From Streptomyces sp. R28 (GTDB lineage: Bacteria > Actinomycetota > Actinomycetes > Streptomycetales > Streptomycetaceae), in assembly GCF_041052385.1 (NCBI RefSeq), contig NZ_CP163439.1, positions 8,917,001 through 8,981,000 of the forward strand: 64,000 nucleotides of DNA, read 5' to 3'. Positions 9,761 to 19,333 of this stretch are shown piece by piece (the first letter of the stretch is position 1; each line of letters opens with the position of its first letter). Position numbers and translations under genes: made by a program. The notes below the pieces were generated by a model. The model made no database searches and was not told the origin of the DNA. It saw only the letters and a list, made by a program, of their open reading frames with translations.

Positions 9761-10423
9761 TCAGCCCTTCTGGCCGTCCTCCAGCGCGGCCACCGCCTCC
9801 TTGGCCGCCTTGATGGCGCCCTTGTTGATGTCGTCCGTGCTGGGCGCCTTCTTCGACTCGAAGTCGCTTCCGCTGTAGGTGATGGAGACCAGCGCGTTGG
9901 ACGCGCGGATCATCACTGTGCCCTCTCGGGTCTCTTGCTTGTCCTCGGTGGTGAGGTTCACGACGGAGTACCCGGCGTCGCCCACGCCGGGGACGGCGCC
10001 GCCGCCGCTCTTGTCCGCGACGCGCTCCTTGTAGGACTTCTCCGCCGCGTCGTCCGACGCCGTGATCTCGAAGGACACGTCCAGCCACCGGTATTCGTAG
10101 CCCTTGAGCGCGTTCCACGAGCAGGTGCGGCGCAGCTTGGAGTCCGTCGACGGGATCTCCTTGCCGGCCGCCTTGGTGCCCGGAACGAGCGACTTGACCG
10201 TTTTCGCACTCAGGCTGTCGCACGGCGCGGGAGCGGCGGCGTACGTCTTGGAGACCGCCGCCGTCGCGGGGGCCGAGGGCGAGTCGCCGCTGCTCTTCTG
10301 CGCCGCCGGGTGGTCGGCGGCCTGCGTCGCGGGTCCGGACGACAGTGCCCAGCCCGCCACGGCGAGCACGACGACGGGCGACAGGCGCGCGGTGAGGGCG
10401 AGCGGCAAGGGAAGAGAACGCAC
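9761..10423 (-). CDS. Secreted DUF3558-like hypothetical protein
   Basis: A 220-residue exported protein: a hydrophobic N-terminal segment (about residues 10-30) ends in an AxA-type cleavage region (PATQAADHP), followed by a low-complexity Ser/Ala/Pro linker and a compact domain starting PCDSLSAKTVKSLVPGTK. Two cysteines (PCDSL and RRTCSWN) could form a disulfide. The domain pattern resembles DUF3558 proteins of actinobacteria, usually envelope-associated. There is no lipobox cysteine, so it is probably secreted rather than lipid-anchored. It converges on the permease gene with a 30-base gap. Function unknown. Confidence 0.7.
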   Translation of the reverse strand: MRSLPLPLALTARLSPVVVLAVAGWALSSGPATQAADHPAAQKSSGDSPSAPATAAVSKTYAAAPAPCDSLSAKTVKSLVPGTKAAGKEIPSTDSKLRRTCSWNALKGYEYRWLDVSFEITASDDAAEKSYKERVADKSGGGAVPGVGDAGYSVVNLTTEDKQETREGTVMIRASNALVSITYSGSDFESKKAPSTDDINKGAIKAAKEAVAALEDGQKG

Positions 10424-10573
10424 GGCGCACTTTTCGTGGGGGACGGTGCGGAGGGAGTCCGCACTGCGGACGGGACGCCAGTGTCACATGACTCCCTGTG
10501 GGGCGAAAGTGCCAACTCGCTCCGTGCTGACGCCGTTACGGCAGGGGCGTCATTACGTGATGCCCTGAGTGAG

Positions 10574-11581
10574 TTACGTGCCCTCCCGAACGATTTGCGC
10601 GGAAAGTGAGCTTTCGATGCGGTCGACGGCCACGAAGGCGCCGTACGCGACGAGACGCACCAGGCTGTGGTCGGTATGCTCCGGCCGCCGCCAGCCCGCC
10701 ACGTCCTCGGCCGTGATGCGGTACGGCGCGAGGGCGGCCAGCAGGGCCAGGCGCGCCGCCGGACGCTCCCGGCGGTCCGGGAACCGGTCCGGGCTGAGCG
10801 GCGGATGTGTTCCGTCCCAGTCCTGGAGGGTCTGCTCCACGAGGTGATGGTCGTCGGTGTCGAGCAGCCCCGCGCCCCTCATCGCCGCCCTGAGCAGCGC
10901 CGCGTACGCGAGACCGACGGGTGTGCCGCCCGCCCACGCGGGGGCTTCGCCGGGATCGACGTCGTCGAGCAGCGCGAGGGAGGTGCCGGGCCGGGCGGGG
11001 CGGCGCACGGTCCGGGCGAGCGTGCGGCCCGTGAGGCTGCGTACCGCCCGGAAGCGCTGGGTGCCGGCCGGGAGCAGGTTCTCGGTCAGCAGGGCCGACG
11101 CGATCCGGTTGATGAAGTGGAAGGTGAGCGCGGTGCCGAGATAGGCGGGGGCGTGCTCGCGCGGGAAGGGATACGGCTCCAGGTCGGCGCCGGGCACGCG
11201 TGTGTGCCGCCCCCAGGCGAGCAGGCGCGCATGCTCCTCGCTCCGCGGTTGCTCCCCGCGGGCCAGGCGCTCGGCGAGCGCGTGGTCGCCGGTGGCGTGC
11301 AGCAGCACGGTGTGCGCGTCCACGCAGAACGGGCACTTGTTGGCGAGCGACACCCCGAGGGCCACCAGTTCCTTGCCGGTCCGGCTGCCCGCCCCCGCGA
11401 TGAGCGACTCGCGCATCAACGCCCAGGCGGGGGCGAGGAGTTCGGGTGCGGAGGACAGGACCACGAAGGTGACGGGCTCGGCGATGCCGAAGTCCAGGGC
11501 GATCTGGGCGTACACCTCGGCGACGGTGCCGGTGGCCGCCTTCGGGGGGAGGGGCTGGGTGTGACGGAAGGGTGTGGACAT
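10574..11581 (-). CDS. AhpD-like carboxymuconolactone decarboxylase family protein
   Basis: The chosen ATG (11581, MSTPFRHTQPLPP) gives 335 residues; a further upstream ATG would add 22 low-quality residues. The first half carries an AhpD/CMD-type core with a redox CxxC in NKCPFCVDAHTVLLHATG (about residues 80-97), as in alkylhydroperoxidase-like proteins; the second half repeats the fold with weaker conservation. Such proteins reduce peroxides or act as disulfide carriers. It is divergent from the histidine kinase gene at 11749 and sits upstream of the DUF3558-like gene with a 150-base gap. Confidence 0.78.
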   Translation of the reverse strand: MSTPFRHTQPLPPKAATGTVAEVYAQIALDFGIAEPVTFVVLSSAPELLAPAWALMRESLIAGAGSRTGKELVALGVSLANKCPFCVDAHTVLLHATGDHALAERLARGEQPRSEEHARLLAWGRHTRVPGADLEPYPFPREHAPAYLGTALTFHFINRIASALLTENLLPAGTQRFRAVRSLTGRTLARTVRRPARPGTSLALLDDVDPGEAPAWAGGTPVGLAYAALLRAAMRGAGLLDTDDHHLVEQTLQDWDGTHPPLSPDRFPDRRERPAARLALLAALAPYRITAEDVAGWRRPEHTDHSLVRLVAYGAFVAVDRIESSLSAQIVREGT

Positions 11582-11748
11582 GGACAGCAGCGTGCGCTGC
11601 CGGGGTGGGCCGGGTCGTCGTACCGCCGAAGGCAGTCGGGCTTGCACCGGCCGGGCGGGCCGGTGCCGGGCACTACTGCGTGGGGAGTAGTCCAGGAGCC
11701 GTCCACAGGGGTGACGTCGCTGTCGGTGGGGCGGTCTAGTGTGCGGGC

Positions 11749-12852
11749 ATGAGCGGGCTTCGGATCACACGCGGGCACCTCGTCGACCTGGCCGTCGCGG
11801 TCGTCGTCGGCGTGATCGTCGTGCTCGCCGCCGTGGCGGACGGCCGCGCCGGCCCCGTCGACTGCGCGCTGATCGCGGTCGGTTCGCTGGCCCTGGCCGC
11901 GCACCGCACCGCTCCGCGCGTGGTGCTCGCGCTCACCACCGCCAGCCTGCTCGCCGCAGTCGTCCACGCCGGGCCCGCGAGCAGCCTGGCCGTCCCCGTC
12001 GTGGGCGCGGTGCACACGGCGTCGCGGACCGGACACCGGGGCACGGCCGCGGCGGCCGCCGCCGTCTTCCTCGGCGGATACGTAGCGGCGGGTTCGGCGG
12101 GCTCGGACGTCACGCGGGAGGCGCTGCTGCTCACCGGCTGGTTCCTGTGCGCGGTGGTGACGGGCCTGGCCGACCGCAACTGGCAGGCGTATCTGCGCCA
12201 GACCGAGCAGCGCGCCCTGGAGGCCGAACGCACCCGGGAGGAGGCGGCGCTGCGCAGAGCGGGCGAGGAACGTCTGCGCATAGCAAGGGAGTTGCACGAC
12301 TCCCTCACGCACAGCATCTCCATCGTCAAGCTCCAGGCGGGCGTCGCCGCGCACCTGGCCCGCAAGCGCGGCGAAGAGGTGCCGCCCGCACTGCTCGCCA
12401 TCCAGGAGGCGAGCGGCGAGGCGATGCGCGAGCTGCGCGCCACGCTGGAGGTGCTGCGCACGGACGAGCCCACCGGCACACCCGCGCTGCTCGTGGAGCG
12501 GGCGCGGGCGGCGGGTCTCGCAGTCGAACTGACGGTGACGGGGGAGGAGCGGCCGCTGGCGGCGACGGTCGACCGGGCGATGTACCGCATCGTCCAGGAA
12601 GCGCTGACGAACGCGGCGCGGCACGCGGGCCCCGCGAAGGTCACCGTTCACCTCCTCTACGGCGAGGGCGAGTTGACGATCCGCGTCGAGGACGACGGCA
12701 CCGCCGACCCGGCCGTCCCGCCCACCCCCGGCATCGGTCTGACCGGCATGCGCGAACGCGTCACCGCCCTCGGCGGCACCCTGGACGCCGCCCCGCGCGC
12801 GGAGGGCGGATTCGCCGTGCGGGCACGGCTGCCGCTGGGGGAGACGGCGTGA
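11749..12852 (+). CDS. NarL/DesK-type sensor histidine kinase
   Basis: The 367-residue protein has four to five membrane helices in residues 10-145, a short coiled linker, a HisKA_3 dimerisation domain with the phospho-accepting histidine in RIARELHDSLTHSISIVK (about residue 183), and a C-terminal HATPase domain with the N-box VQEALTNAARHAG and the G-boxes VEDDGT and GIGLTGMRERV. The stop overlaps the GTG of the response regulator at 12849, so the two form a classical two-component operon. The signal is unknown. Confidence 0.92.
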   Translation: MSGLRITRGHLVDLAVAVVVGVIVVLAAVADGRAGPVDCALIAVGSLALAAHRTAPRVVLALTTASLLAAVVHAGPASSLAVPVVGAVHTASRTGHRGTAAAAAAVFLGGYVAAGSAGSDVTREALLLTGWFLCAVVTGLADRNWQAYLRQTEQRALEAERTREEAALRRAGEERLRIARELHDSLTHSISIVKLQAGVAAHLARKRGEEVPPALLAIQEASGEAMRELRATLEVLRTDEPTGTPALLVERARAAGLAVELTVTGEERPLAATVDRAMYRIVQEALTNAARHAGPAKVTVHLLYGEGELTIRVEDDGTADPAVPPTPGIGLTGMRERVTALGGTLDAAPRAEGGFAVRARLPLGETA

Positions 12853-13523
12853 CGCAAGACGTGATCAGGGTGGCGCTCGTCGACGACCAGGCGCTGATGC
12901 GGGCGGGATTCCGGGCCCTGCTGGACGCCGAGGACGGCATCGAGGTGGTCGGCGAGGCCGCGGACGGCGAGCGGGGCGTGGAACTCATCCGCGCGCAGGT
13001 CCCCGACATCGCGCTGATCGACGTGCAGATGCCGGTGATGACGGGCATCGAGGCGACCCGCAGGATCGCCGCGGACCCGGCCCTCGCGCCGGTCCGCGTG
13101 GTCATCCTCACGAACTACGGCCACGACGAGTACGTCTTCGAGGCCCTGCGGGCCGGCGCCAGCGGCTTCCTCCTGAAGGACACCGAACCGGCCGACCTGC
13201 TCCAGGCGATCGAGGTGGTGGCACGCGGCGAGGCGCTGCTGTCCCCGTCGGTGACCCGCACTCTGATCGGAGAGTTCGTCTCCCGCCCACCCGACCGGGC
13301 CACCGCGCCCGGCCTGGAGTGCCTGACGCGCCGCGAACGCGAGGTGACGGCTCTGGCGGCGCGGGGGCTGACGAACGAGGAGATCGCCGCGCACATGGTG
13401 ATCAGCCCCTTCACGGCGAAGACCCACATCAGCAGGGCGATGACGAAGCTGGGGGCAAGGGACCGGGCCCAACTGGTCGTCTTCGCCTATGAGTCGGGGC
13501 TGGTGACGGCACGCGGGGGGTAA
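12849..13523 (+). CDS. NarL/FixJ-family response regulator
   Basis: The GTG at 12849 overlaps the kinase stop (GTGA) and gives 224 residues. The receiver domain (residues 1-125) has the acidic pair in VALVDDQALMRAG, the phosphorylated aspartate in DIALIDVQMPV (about 57) and the lysine in FLLKDTEPADLL (about 109). The C-terminal LuxR-type helix-turn-helix lies at about 155-215 (LTRREREVTALAARGLTNEE). It would act as the DNA-binding partner of the preceding kinase. Confidence 0.93.
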   Translation: MTQDVIRVALVDDQALMRAGFRALLDAEDGIEVVGEAADGERGVELIRAQVPDIALIDVQMPVMTGIEATRRIAADPALAPVRVVILTNYGHDEYVFEALRAGASGFLLKDTEPADLLQAIEVVARGEALLSPSVTRTLIGEFVSRPPDRATAPGLECLTRREREVTALAARGLTNEEIAAHMVISPFTAKTHISRAMTKLGARDRAQLVVFAYESGLVTARGG

Positions 13524-13563
13524 CCCGTTGCGCCGGGCGGGCGGGGATCAGCAACCTGAGGTG

Positions 13564-14394
13564 ATGACCGAGACGACGGACGCGGAACAGCCTGCCGTGC
13601 GCGAGGAGATCCTCGCCTACTACGCGCAAGGCAAGGAGGACGACCGGCTCAGAGAGGGCGGCGCCCCGGCCGGGCGGCTGGAGTTCTGGCGTACGCAGGA
13701 CGTGCTGCGCCGGTTGTTGCCCGCGGCGCCCGCGCGCGTGCTGGACGTCGGAGGCGGTAGCGGGGTGCATGCGCAGTGGCTCACGGAGGACGGGTACGAG
13801 GTCGACCTCATCGATCCCGTGCCGCTCCATGTCGAGCAGGCCGCCCGGATACCCGGCGTCACCGCCCGCGCCGGGGACGCGCGCGAGCTGCCCGTCTCCG
13901 ATGCCGCGTACGACGTGGTGCTCATGCTGGGCCCGCTTTACCATCTGCCTGAACGGGCGGACCGGGTGCGGGCGTTGACCGAGGCCCACCGGGCGGTCCG
14001 GCCGGGCGGGCTGGTGGTCGCGGCCACCATCAACCGCTTCGCGCAGTTGCACGACCTCCTGCGTGAGGAGCGCTACTTCATCCCGCTGCACCGCGAACGG
14101 ACCGATGCCGTCCTCGCGGACGGCCGGCACCCTTATCACGAGGACGGGTTCTTCACCGTCGCCCACTTCGCCCAACCCGGCGAGGTGCCCACGGAGTTCG
14201 CCGAGGCCGGACTCGGCGTCGAGGGCCAGTACGGCATCGAGGGCGTCGCCTGGCTCATGGGCGGTGTCGAGGACTGGCTCGACGACCCGGCGCGCCGCGA
14301 GGCCGTCCTGGCGGCGAGTCGGCACATCGAGTCCGAGCCCAGCCTCCTCGGCACCAGCGGGCACCTGCTGACCGCGGGCAGACCGTCGCCGTAG
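13564..14394 (+). CDS. Class I SAM-dependent methyltransferase
   Basis: The ATG at 13564 (MTETTDAEQ) gives 276 residues. Motif I is RVLDVGGGSGVHAQWL (about residues 59-74), the acidic end of strand 2 is EVDLIDPVP, and the post-motif region VVLMLGPLYHLPERADR is typical of small-molecule methyltransferases of the UbiE/Methyltransf_11 group. The N-terminus (YYAQGKEDDRLREGG) resembles a substrate-binding lid. It stands alone between the two-component genes and the gamma-glutamyltransferase-like gene. Substrate unknown. Confidence 0.82.
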   Translation: MTETTDAEQPAVREEILAYYAQGKEDDRLREGGAPAGRLEFWRTQDVLRRLLPAAPARVLDVGGGSGVHAQWLTEDGYEVDLIDPVPLHVEQAARIPGVTARAGDARELPVSDAAYDVVLMLGPLYHLPERADRVRALTEAHRAVRPGGLVVAATINRFAQLHDLLREERYFIPLHRERTDAVLADGRHPYHEDGFFTVAHFAQPGEVPTEFAEAGLGVEGQYGIEGVAWLMGGVEDWLDDPARREAVLAASRHIESEPSLLGTSGHLLTAGRPSP

Positions 14395-14441
14395 GTGCGT
14401 ACGATCGCAAGATCGGCTGCCGTCCATCGAGGAGTCCGCCC

Positions 14442-16268
14442 GTGTTCACCACCCGACCCACCCTCCAGGGCACCTTCGGCATGGTGTCCTGCACCCACTG
14501 GCTCGCCTCGCAGTCGGCGATGGCCGTGCTGGAGCGCGGCGGCAACGCCTTCGACGCGGCCGTGGCCGGCGCGTTCGTGCTGCACGTCGTCGAGCCGCAC
14601 CTCAACGGGCCGGCCGGCGAGGTGCCGATCCTGCTCGCGCCGGCGGGCGGTGAGGTGCGGGTGCTGTGCGGGCAGGGCGTGGCGCCGGCCGGGGCGACGG
14701 TCGCGCACTACCGGGGACTCGGCCTGGAGCTCGTGCCGGGGACGGGGCCGCTCGCCGCCGCCGTGCCCGGGGCGTTCGACGCCTGGATGCTGCTGCTGCG
14801 GGACCACGGGACCAGGACGCTCGCCGAGGTGCTCGAGTACGCCATCGGGTACGCCGAACACGGCCACGCGCCCGTGGAGCGCGTCGGGGAGACCGTCGAG
14901 ACCGTGCGGGAGCTGTTCGAGACGGAGTGGACCTCGTCGGCCGAGGTGTATCTGCCGGACGGGGAGGCACCCCGGCCCGGGAAGCTGTTCCGCAACCCCG
15001 CCCTCGCCGCCACCTGGAAGCGGTTGCTCGACGAGGTCGCCGGGGCCGGGGACCGGGTCGCGCAGATCGAGGCCGCACGGGAGGTGTGGCGCACCGGGTT
15101 CATCGCCGAGGCCCTGGTACGGCAGGCCCAGCGGCCCACCAGGGACACCAGCGGCGAGCGGCACTCCGGCACGCTCACGCCCGCCGACCTCGCCGGCTGG
15201 TCCGCGACCTACGAGGCGCCGGCGACGTACGACTTCCACGGCTGGACCGTGTGCAAGGCCGGTCCCTGGAGTCAGGGACCGGTCCTCCTCCAGCAGCTCG
15301 CGCTGCTCCCGCCGGAGCTGCCCCGGTACGGGTCCGCCGAGTACGTCCATCTGCTGATCGAGGGCTGCAAGCTGGCCATGGCCGACCGGGAGGCCTGGTA
15401 CGGCGACGCGGCCGAGGTACCGCTCGCCGAGCTGCTGTCCCCGCGGTACAACGCGGCCCGGCGGGAGCTGATCGGCGACAAGGCATCCCATGAGCTGCGG
15501 CCCGGCAGCCCGGGCGGACGCGCCCCGCGGCTGTGCGCGCACGCGCGCGTGGTGGCCTGCGACGACCCCGGCTTCGACGTGCTGGGCGTCGGCGAGCCGA
15601 CCGTCGCGGGGCGCCCGACGTCCCCGGTGCCGGGCGAGCCCGACGTGGCCGCCGACGGGGGCACCCGCGGCGACACCTGCCACCTCGACGTCGTCGACCG
15701 CTGGGGCAACATGATCGCGGCCACCCCCAGCGGCGGCTGGCTGCAGTCCAACCCCGTCGTGCCCGAACTGGGCTTCCCGCTCGGCACCCGGCTGCAGATG
15801 ACCTGGCTGGAAGAGGGCCTGCCGAACTCGCTGACGCCGGGACGGCGGCCGCGTACGACACTCACGCCCTCGATCGCCCTGCGCGACGGCGTGCCCGTCA
15901 TGGCCTTCGGCACGCCCGGCGGGGACCAGCAGGACCAGTGGCAGCTGCACTTCTTCCTCGCGGTCGCCCTACGGGAGCCGGTCCGCGGCGGCCTCGACCT
16001 CCAGGGCGCGATCGACGCCCCGAACTGGCACAACGACAGCTTCCCGGGCTCCTTCTACCCGCGCGGGATGCGGCCGGGGAGCGTCACCGTGGAGTCCCGC
16101 ACGGCCGCCGAGGTGGTGGAGGAGCTCCGGCGGCGCGGTCATGAGGTGACCGTCGGTGACGCCTGGTCGGAGGGGCGGCTGTGTGCGGTCGCGAGGGACC
16201 CGCGGACCGGCGTCCTGTCGGCGGCGGCGAATCCGCGGGGGATGCAGGGGTACGCGGTCGGGCGCTGA
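14442..16268 (+). CDS. Gamma-glutamyltransferase-family protein
   Basis: The 608-residue protein has the Ntn-hydrolase layout of gamma-glutamyltransferases: an N-terminal large-subunit-like part starting MVSCTHWLASQSAMAVLERGGNAFDAAVA, and a small-subunit part beginning at the likely autoprocessing threonine in TRGDTCHLDVVDRWGNM (about residue 412). The GNMIAATPSGGW stretch and the late GTPGGDQQDQWQ loop also fit. No signal peptide is visible, unlike the periplasmic enzymes, so it is probably a cytoplasmic acylase/hydrolase of the family. Followed by a perfect terminator hairpin. Confidence 0.85.
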   Translation: MFTTRPTLQGTFGMVSCTHWLASQSAMAVLERGGNAFDAAVAGAFVLHVVEPHLNGPAGEVPILLAPAGGEVRVLCGQGVAPAGATVAHYRGLGLELVPGTGPLAAAVPGAFDAWMLLLRDHGTRTLAEVLEYAIGYAEHGHAPVERVGETVETVRELFETEWTSSAEVYLPDGEAPRPGKLFRNPALAATWKRLLDEVAGAGDRVAQIEAAREVWRTGFIAEALVRQAQRPTRDTSGERHSGTLTPADLAGWSATYEAPATYDFHGWTVCKAGPWSQGPVLLQQLALLPPELPRYGSAEYVHLLIEGCKLAMADREAWYGDAAEVPLAELLSPRYNAARRELIGDKASHELRPGSPGGRAPRLCAHARVVACDDPGFDVLGVGEPTVAGRPTSPVPGEPDVAADGGTRGDTCHLDVVDRWGNMIAATPSGGWLQSNPVVPELGFPLGTRLQMTWLEEGLPNSLTPGRRPRTTLTPSIALRDGVPVMAFGTPGGDQQDQWQLHFFLAVALREPVRGGLDLQGAIDAPNWHNDSFPGSFYPRGMRPGSVTVESRTAAEVVEELRRRGHEVTVGDAWSEGRLCAVARDPRTGVLSAAANPRGMQGYAVGR

Positions 16269-16317
16269 GGACTGGTCTCGGGGGCTGGTCTCGGGCGCTG
16301 CGGCCGGGCCTCGGACG

Positions 16318-16337
16318 GGCCTCGGACGGCCGAGGCC
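16318..16337. terminator. Perfect GC hairpin after the gamma-glutamyltransferase gene
   Basis: GGCCTCGG at 16318-16325 and CCGAGGCC at 16330-16337 form an 8-bp perfect stem with a 4-base loop (ACGG). A second copy of GGCCTCGG at about 16307-16314 could pair alternatively with the same right arm. It sits 50 bases after the stop in a 172-base gap. Confidence 0.55.
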
Positions 16338-16440
16338 GGGCCTCTGACCTGCCGATACGCGCCCCTCATGTTCACGTCGATGCCATCCGGCGGCCATCGG
16401 GCGGGCGGGGATTGTCAGTGGGGCGTGCTCTCATGGAGGG

Positions 16441-17286
16441 GTGATCGAAAACAACGAAACCATCGACGAGTTTCTCGCACAGCACTCGGCCGACGTCGAG
16501 GAAGCGGTCCGCAAGGCGGCCGCGGCCGAGATCATGCCCCGTTTCCGGCAGCTCGCCGCGCACGAGGTCGACCAGAAGAGCGGACCGCACGACCTGGTGA
16601 CCGACGCCGACCGGCTCGCCGAGCAGTACCTCACCGAGGCGCTCGGCGCCCTCCTGCCCGGCTCGGTCGTGGTCGGCGAGGAGGCGGTGCACGCCAACCC
16701 GGCGTCGTACGACGCGCTCCAGGGCGACGCCCCGGTCTGGATCGTCGACCCCGTCGACGGCACCCGCCAGTTCGTGCACGGAGACTCCGGCTTCTGCACG
16801 CTGGTCGCGCTCGCACAGCGCGGCGTCCTGCTCGCCTCCTGGACCTACGCCCCCGCCCGCGACCAGCTGGCCACAGCGGTACGGGGCCGGGGCGCCTTCC
16901 TCGACGGCGAGCGGCTGCACTCCGGCGCGCCGGAGCCCGGCCGCGACCTGGAAGTCGCCACGTCCCACCCGGACTACACGACCGACGAGGAGAAGCACGC
17001 GCTGCTCGGCCTGTGGACCGAGGGCGTGCGACCCCGTCCCTGCGGGTCCGCGGGGCTGGAGTATCTCGCCGTCGCCCGGGGCGAGTTGGACGCCACGGCG
17101 TTCTCCTGGGAGGCCGCCTGGGACCACGCGGCGGGCCTGCTGCTGGTCGAGGAGGCGGGCGGCGCCCACCTGACCCGCGCGGGCGAGCCGTTCCGCATCA
17201 CCGGCGGCAATGTCCTGCCGTTCACGACGGCCCGTGACGCGGCCACGGCTCGCCGGGTGCGGGAGCTGCTGTCGGCCGCAGTCTGA
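16441..17286 (+). CDS. Inositol-monophosphatase-family phosphatase
   Basis: Starting at GTG 16441, the 281-residue protein shows the Mg2+/Li+-sensitive phosphatase motifs: VVVGEEAVHAN (metal-binding Glu, about residue 80), WIVDPVDGTRQFVHG (DPxDGT, about 101-106) and the C-terminal WEAAWDHAAGLLLVEEAGG (about 225-242). Family members dephosphorylate inositol-1-phosphate, histidinol-phosphate or nucleotide bisphosphates; the sequence does not decide among these. Its 3' end overlaps the convergent gene at 17222 by 65 bases. Confidence 0.88.
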   Translation: MIENNETIDEFLAQHSADVEEAVRKAAAAEIMPRFRQLAAHEVDQKSGPHDLVTDADRLAEQYLTEALGALLPGSVVVGEEAVHANPASYDALQGDAPVWIVDPVDGTRQFVHGDSGFCTLVALAQRGVLLASWTYAPARDQLATAVRGRGAFLDGERLHSGAPEPGRDLEVATSHPDYTTDEEKHALLGLWTEGVRPRPCGSAGLEYLAVARGELDATAFSWEAAWDHAAGLLLVEEAGGAHLTRAGEPFRITGGNVLPFTTARDAATARRVRELLSAAV

Positions 17287-17824
17287 TCTGGGGGCTGCCC
17301 CCGCCGACGCGGAGGTCGATCACCTCGAACTCGGCGGGGGTGCCGTCCGCGGGCCACTCGCATTCCGCCCGCAGAAGCAGCAACGCGTCCACGAAGCCGG
17401 CGGCGGGCAGACCGACGTCGACGAACACGCCCGTGACACCGGCACCCCAGGGCGAGACGGTGAACGTCCCGGTCAGGCGCGTGCCGACCGGCAGGGGACC
17501 GGTGTCGTGGCGGACGTCGCACTGGCGGAAGGACCGGGCCCGGCCCCACGCCACATCGAACTCCCGCGGCTCGACCGACCGGGCGCCCGGCGGCTCCACG
17601 AGAGGTTCTGGCACCGGCACCCCGTACACGACCTCGTACAGCCGCACGCCCCACTCCCCGCATGCCTGCCGTGTCTGCGCCACCTCGACCGGTTCGGCTG
17701 CCACCACGGGTACGGAATCCGGCCCCCGGAAGGTGATCTGCCGCACCACCTGCCCGGCATCCCCGACCTCGAACCAGTGCCACAGGTCGTCCTCGGGCAC
17801 AGGGAATCGGAAGCGGCGCGTCAC
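17222..17824 (-). CDS. Hypothetical protein
   Basis: A 200-residue reading frame with GTG start at 17824 and Streptomyces-like codon bias. It begins RRFRFPVPEDDLWHWFEVGDAGQVVRQ and looks like a soluble beta-rich protein with several Trp/Phe residues in the first 30 positions and a proline-rich tail. I do not recognise the family. It overlaps the 3' end of the inositol-phosphatase gene on the other strand by 65 bases, which is tolerable for convergent genes; the last 30 residues are low complexity and the true end could have shifted. Confidence 0.6.
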   Translation of the reverse strand: MTRRFRFPVPEDDLWHWFEVGDAGQVVRQITFRGPDSVPVVAAEPVEVAQTRQACGEWGVRLYEVVYGVPVPEPLVEPPGARSVEPREFDVAWGRARSFRQCDVRHDTGPLPVGTRLTGTFTVSPWGAGVTGVFVDVGLPAAGFVDALLLLRAECEWPADGTPAEFEVIDLRVGGGSPQIRLRPTAAPAPGEPWPRHGPS

Positions 17825-17911
17825 CCGGCGGACTTTACCCGCGCCCCCGCGCTGTCAGTGGCCCGGCATATCCTGATCCTTCAAGGCCGTCGGCTGACGA
17901 AGGAGTCCGAG

Positions 17912-19333
17912 GTGCCGTCGATGCTCGATGCGGTCGTGGTGGGTGCGGGGCCGAACGGGCTGACCGCTGCCGTGGAGCTGGCCCGGCGGGGCTTCTCCGT
18001 GGCCGTGTTCGAGGCGCGTGACACCGTCGGCGGGGGTGCCCGCACGGAAGAGCTGACCCTGCCCGGCTTCCGGCACGACCCGTGCTCCGCCGCGCACCCC
18101 CTCGGCATCAACTCGCCCGTGTTCCGGACCATGCCGCTCGACCGCTACGGCCTTCAGTGGCTGCACGCCGAGCTGCCCATGGCGCACCCCTTCACCGACG
18201 GCACCGCCGCCGTGCTGTCCCGTTCCGTCGCCGAGACCGCCGCCTCCTTCGGCCCGCGCGACGCGGGGACGTACCGCAGGCTGGTCGAGCCGTTCCTGCC
18301 CAAGTGGGACACCCTGGCCCGCGACTTCATGTCCCTGCCCCTGACCGCGCTGCCACGCGACCCGGTCACCCTCGCCCGGTTCGGCCTCGTCGGGCTGCCC
18401 CCGTCCACGTGGCTGATGCGCCGCTTCCGCGACGAGCGGGCCAAGGCCCTGTTCTCCGGCCTCGTCGCCCACGTCATGGCGCCGCTGGGCGGCTTCGCCA
18501 CCGGCGCCGTCGGCCTGGTCTTCGCCCTCGCCGCCCACGCGCGCGGCTGGCCCGTGGCCCGCGGCGGCTCCCAGTCCATCTCCGATGCCCTCACCGCCTA
18601 TCTCGAGGACCTCGGCGGCGCCGTCCACACCGACTACGAGGTCAAGCGGCTCGACGACCTGCCGCCCGCGCGCGCCTACATCTTCGACACCTCACCCACC
18701 GCGCTGGCCCGCATCGCCGGTCTCGGCCGGTACTACGAGGGCTACCGCTACGGCTCCGCCGCCTTCAAGATCGACTACGCGCTGGACGGGCCGGTGCCGT
18801 GGACCGCGCCGGAAGCCCGGCGCGCGGGCACCGTGCAGATCGGCGGGGACAGCGCGGAGATCGACACCGCGCTGCGCGCCGCGTCCGGGGAGGGCCGGGC
18901 GCCCGACAAGCCGTTCATGATCACGGTGCAGCCCAGTGTCGTCGACCCCACCCGGGCTCCCGACGGCAAGCACGCCTTCTGGGCGTACGGGCATGTGCCG
19001 AACGGCTGGACCGGAGACCTCACGGACGCCCTCGAACGCCAACTGGAGCGCTTCGCCCCGGGGTTCCGTGACCGCGTCCTCGCCCGCGCCACGGCCGGCC
19101 CGGCCGAACTCGCCGCCCGCAACGCCAACTACGTCGGCGGAGACATCGCCTCCGGCGCGGCCTCCGGGCTCCAACTCCTGCTGCGCCCCAAGCTGTCGCT
19201 CTTCCCCTACACCACCCCGCACCCGGCGGTCTTCATCTGCTCGTCGGCCACCCCGCCCGGGCCGGGCGTGCACGGCATGTCGGGGCACAACGCGGCCAAG
19301 GCGGTGTGGCGGCGGCTGCGTCAGGAGCCGTAA
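17912..19333 (+). CDS. Phytoene-desaturase-like FAD-dependent oxidoreductase
   Basis: The GTG at 17912 is chosen because AAGGAG lies six bases upstream; an internal ATG at 17921 is the alternative. The 473-residue protein begins with a dinucleotide-binding motif, VVVGAGPNGLTAAVELARRG, followed by the CrtI-type FEARDTVGGGART loop and ends with the second FAD motif (GVHGMSGHNAAKAVW). Relatives include carotenoid desaturases and isomerases, but many actinobacterial members have unknown substrates; there is no phytoene synthase nearby. Its stop codon is the first base triplet of a 16-bp tandem repeat. Confidence 0.85.
   Translation: MPSMLDAVVVGAGPNGLTAAVELARRGFSVAVFEARDTVGGGARTEELTLPGFRHDPCSAAHPLGINSPVFRTMPLDRYGLQWLHAELPMAHPFTDGTAAVLSRSVAETAASFGPRDAGTYRRLVEPFLPKWDTLARDFMSLPLTALPRDPVTLARFGLVGLPPSTWLMRRFRDERAKALFSGLVAHVMAPLGGFATGAVGLVFALAAHARGWPVARGGSQSISDALTAYLEDLGGAVHTDYEVKRLDDLPPARAYIFDTSPTALARIAGLGRYYEGYRYGSAAFKIDYALDGPVPWTAPEARRAGTVQIGGDSAEIDTALRAASGEGRAPDKPFMITVQPSVVDPTRAPDGKHAFWAYGHVPNGWTGDLTDALERQLERFAPGFRDRVLARATAGPAELAARNANYVGGDIASGAASGLQLLLRPKLSLFPYTTPHPAVFICSSATPPGPGVHGMSGHNAAKAVWRRLRQEP

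Noticed and set aside
13528..13563. Earlier start for the methyltransferase at 13528
   Set aside because: The extra twelve residues (MRRAGGDQQPEV) look like translated leader; the ATG at 13564 begins a normal N-terminus.
17210..17911. In-frame N-terminal extension of the phytoene-desaturase-like gene by over 230 codons
   Set aside because: It overlaps the hypothetical gene on the other strand, has no homology-like pattern, and a good AAGGAG site marks the start at 17912.
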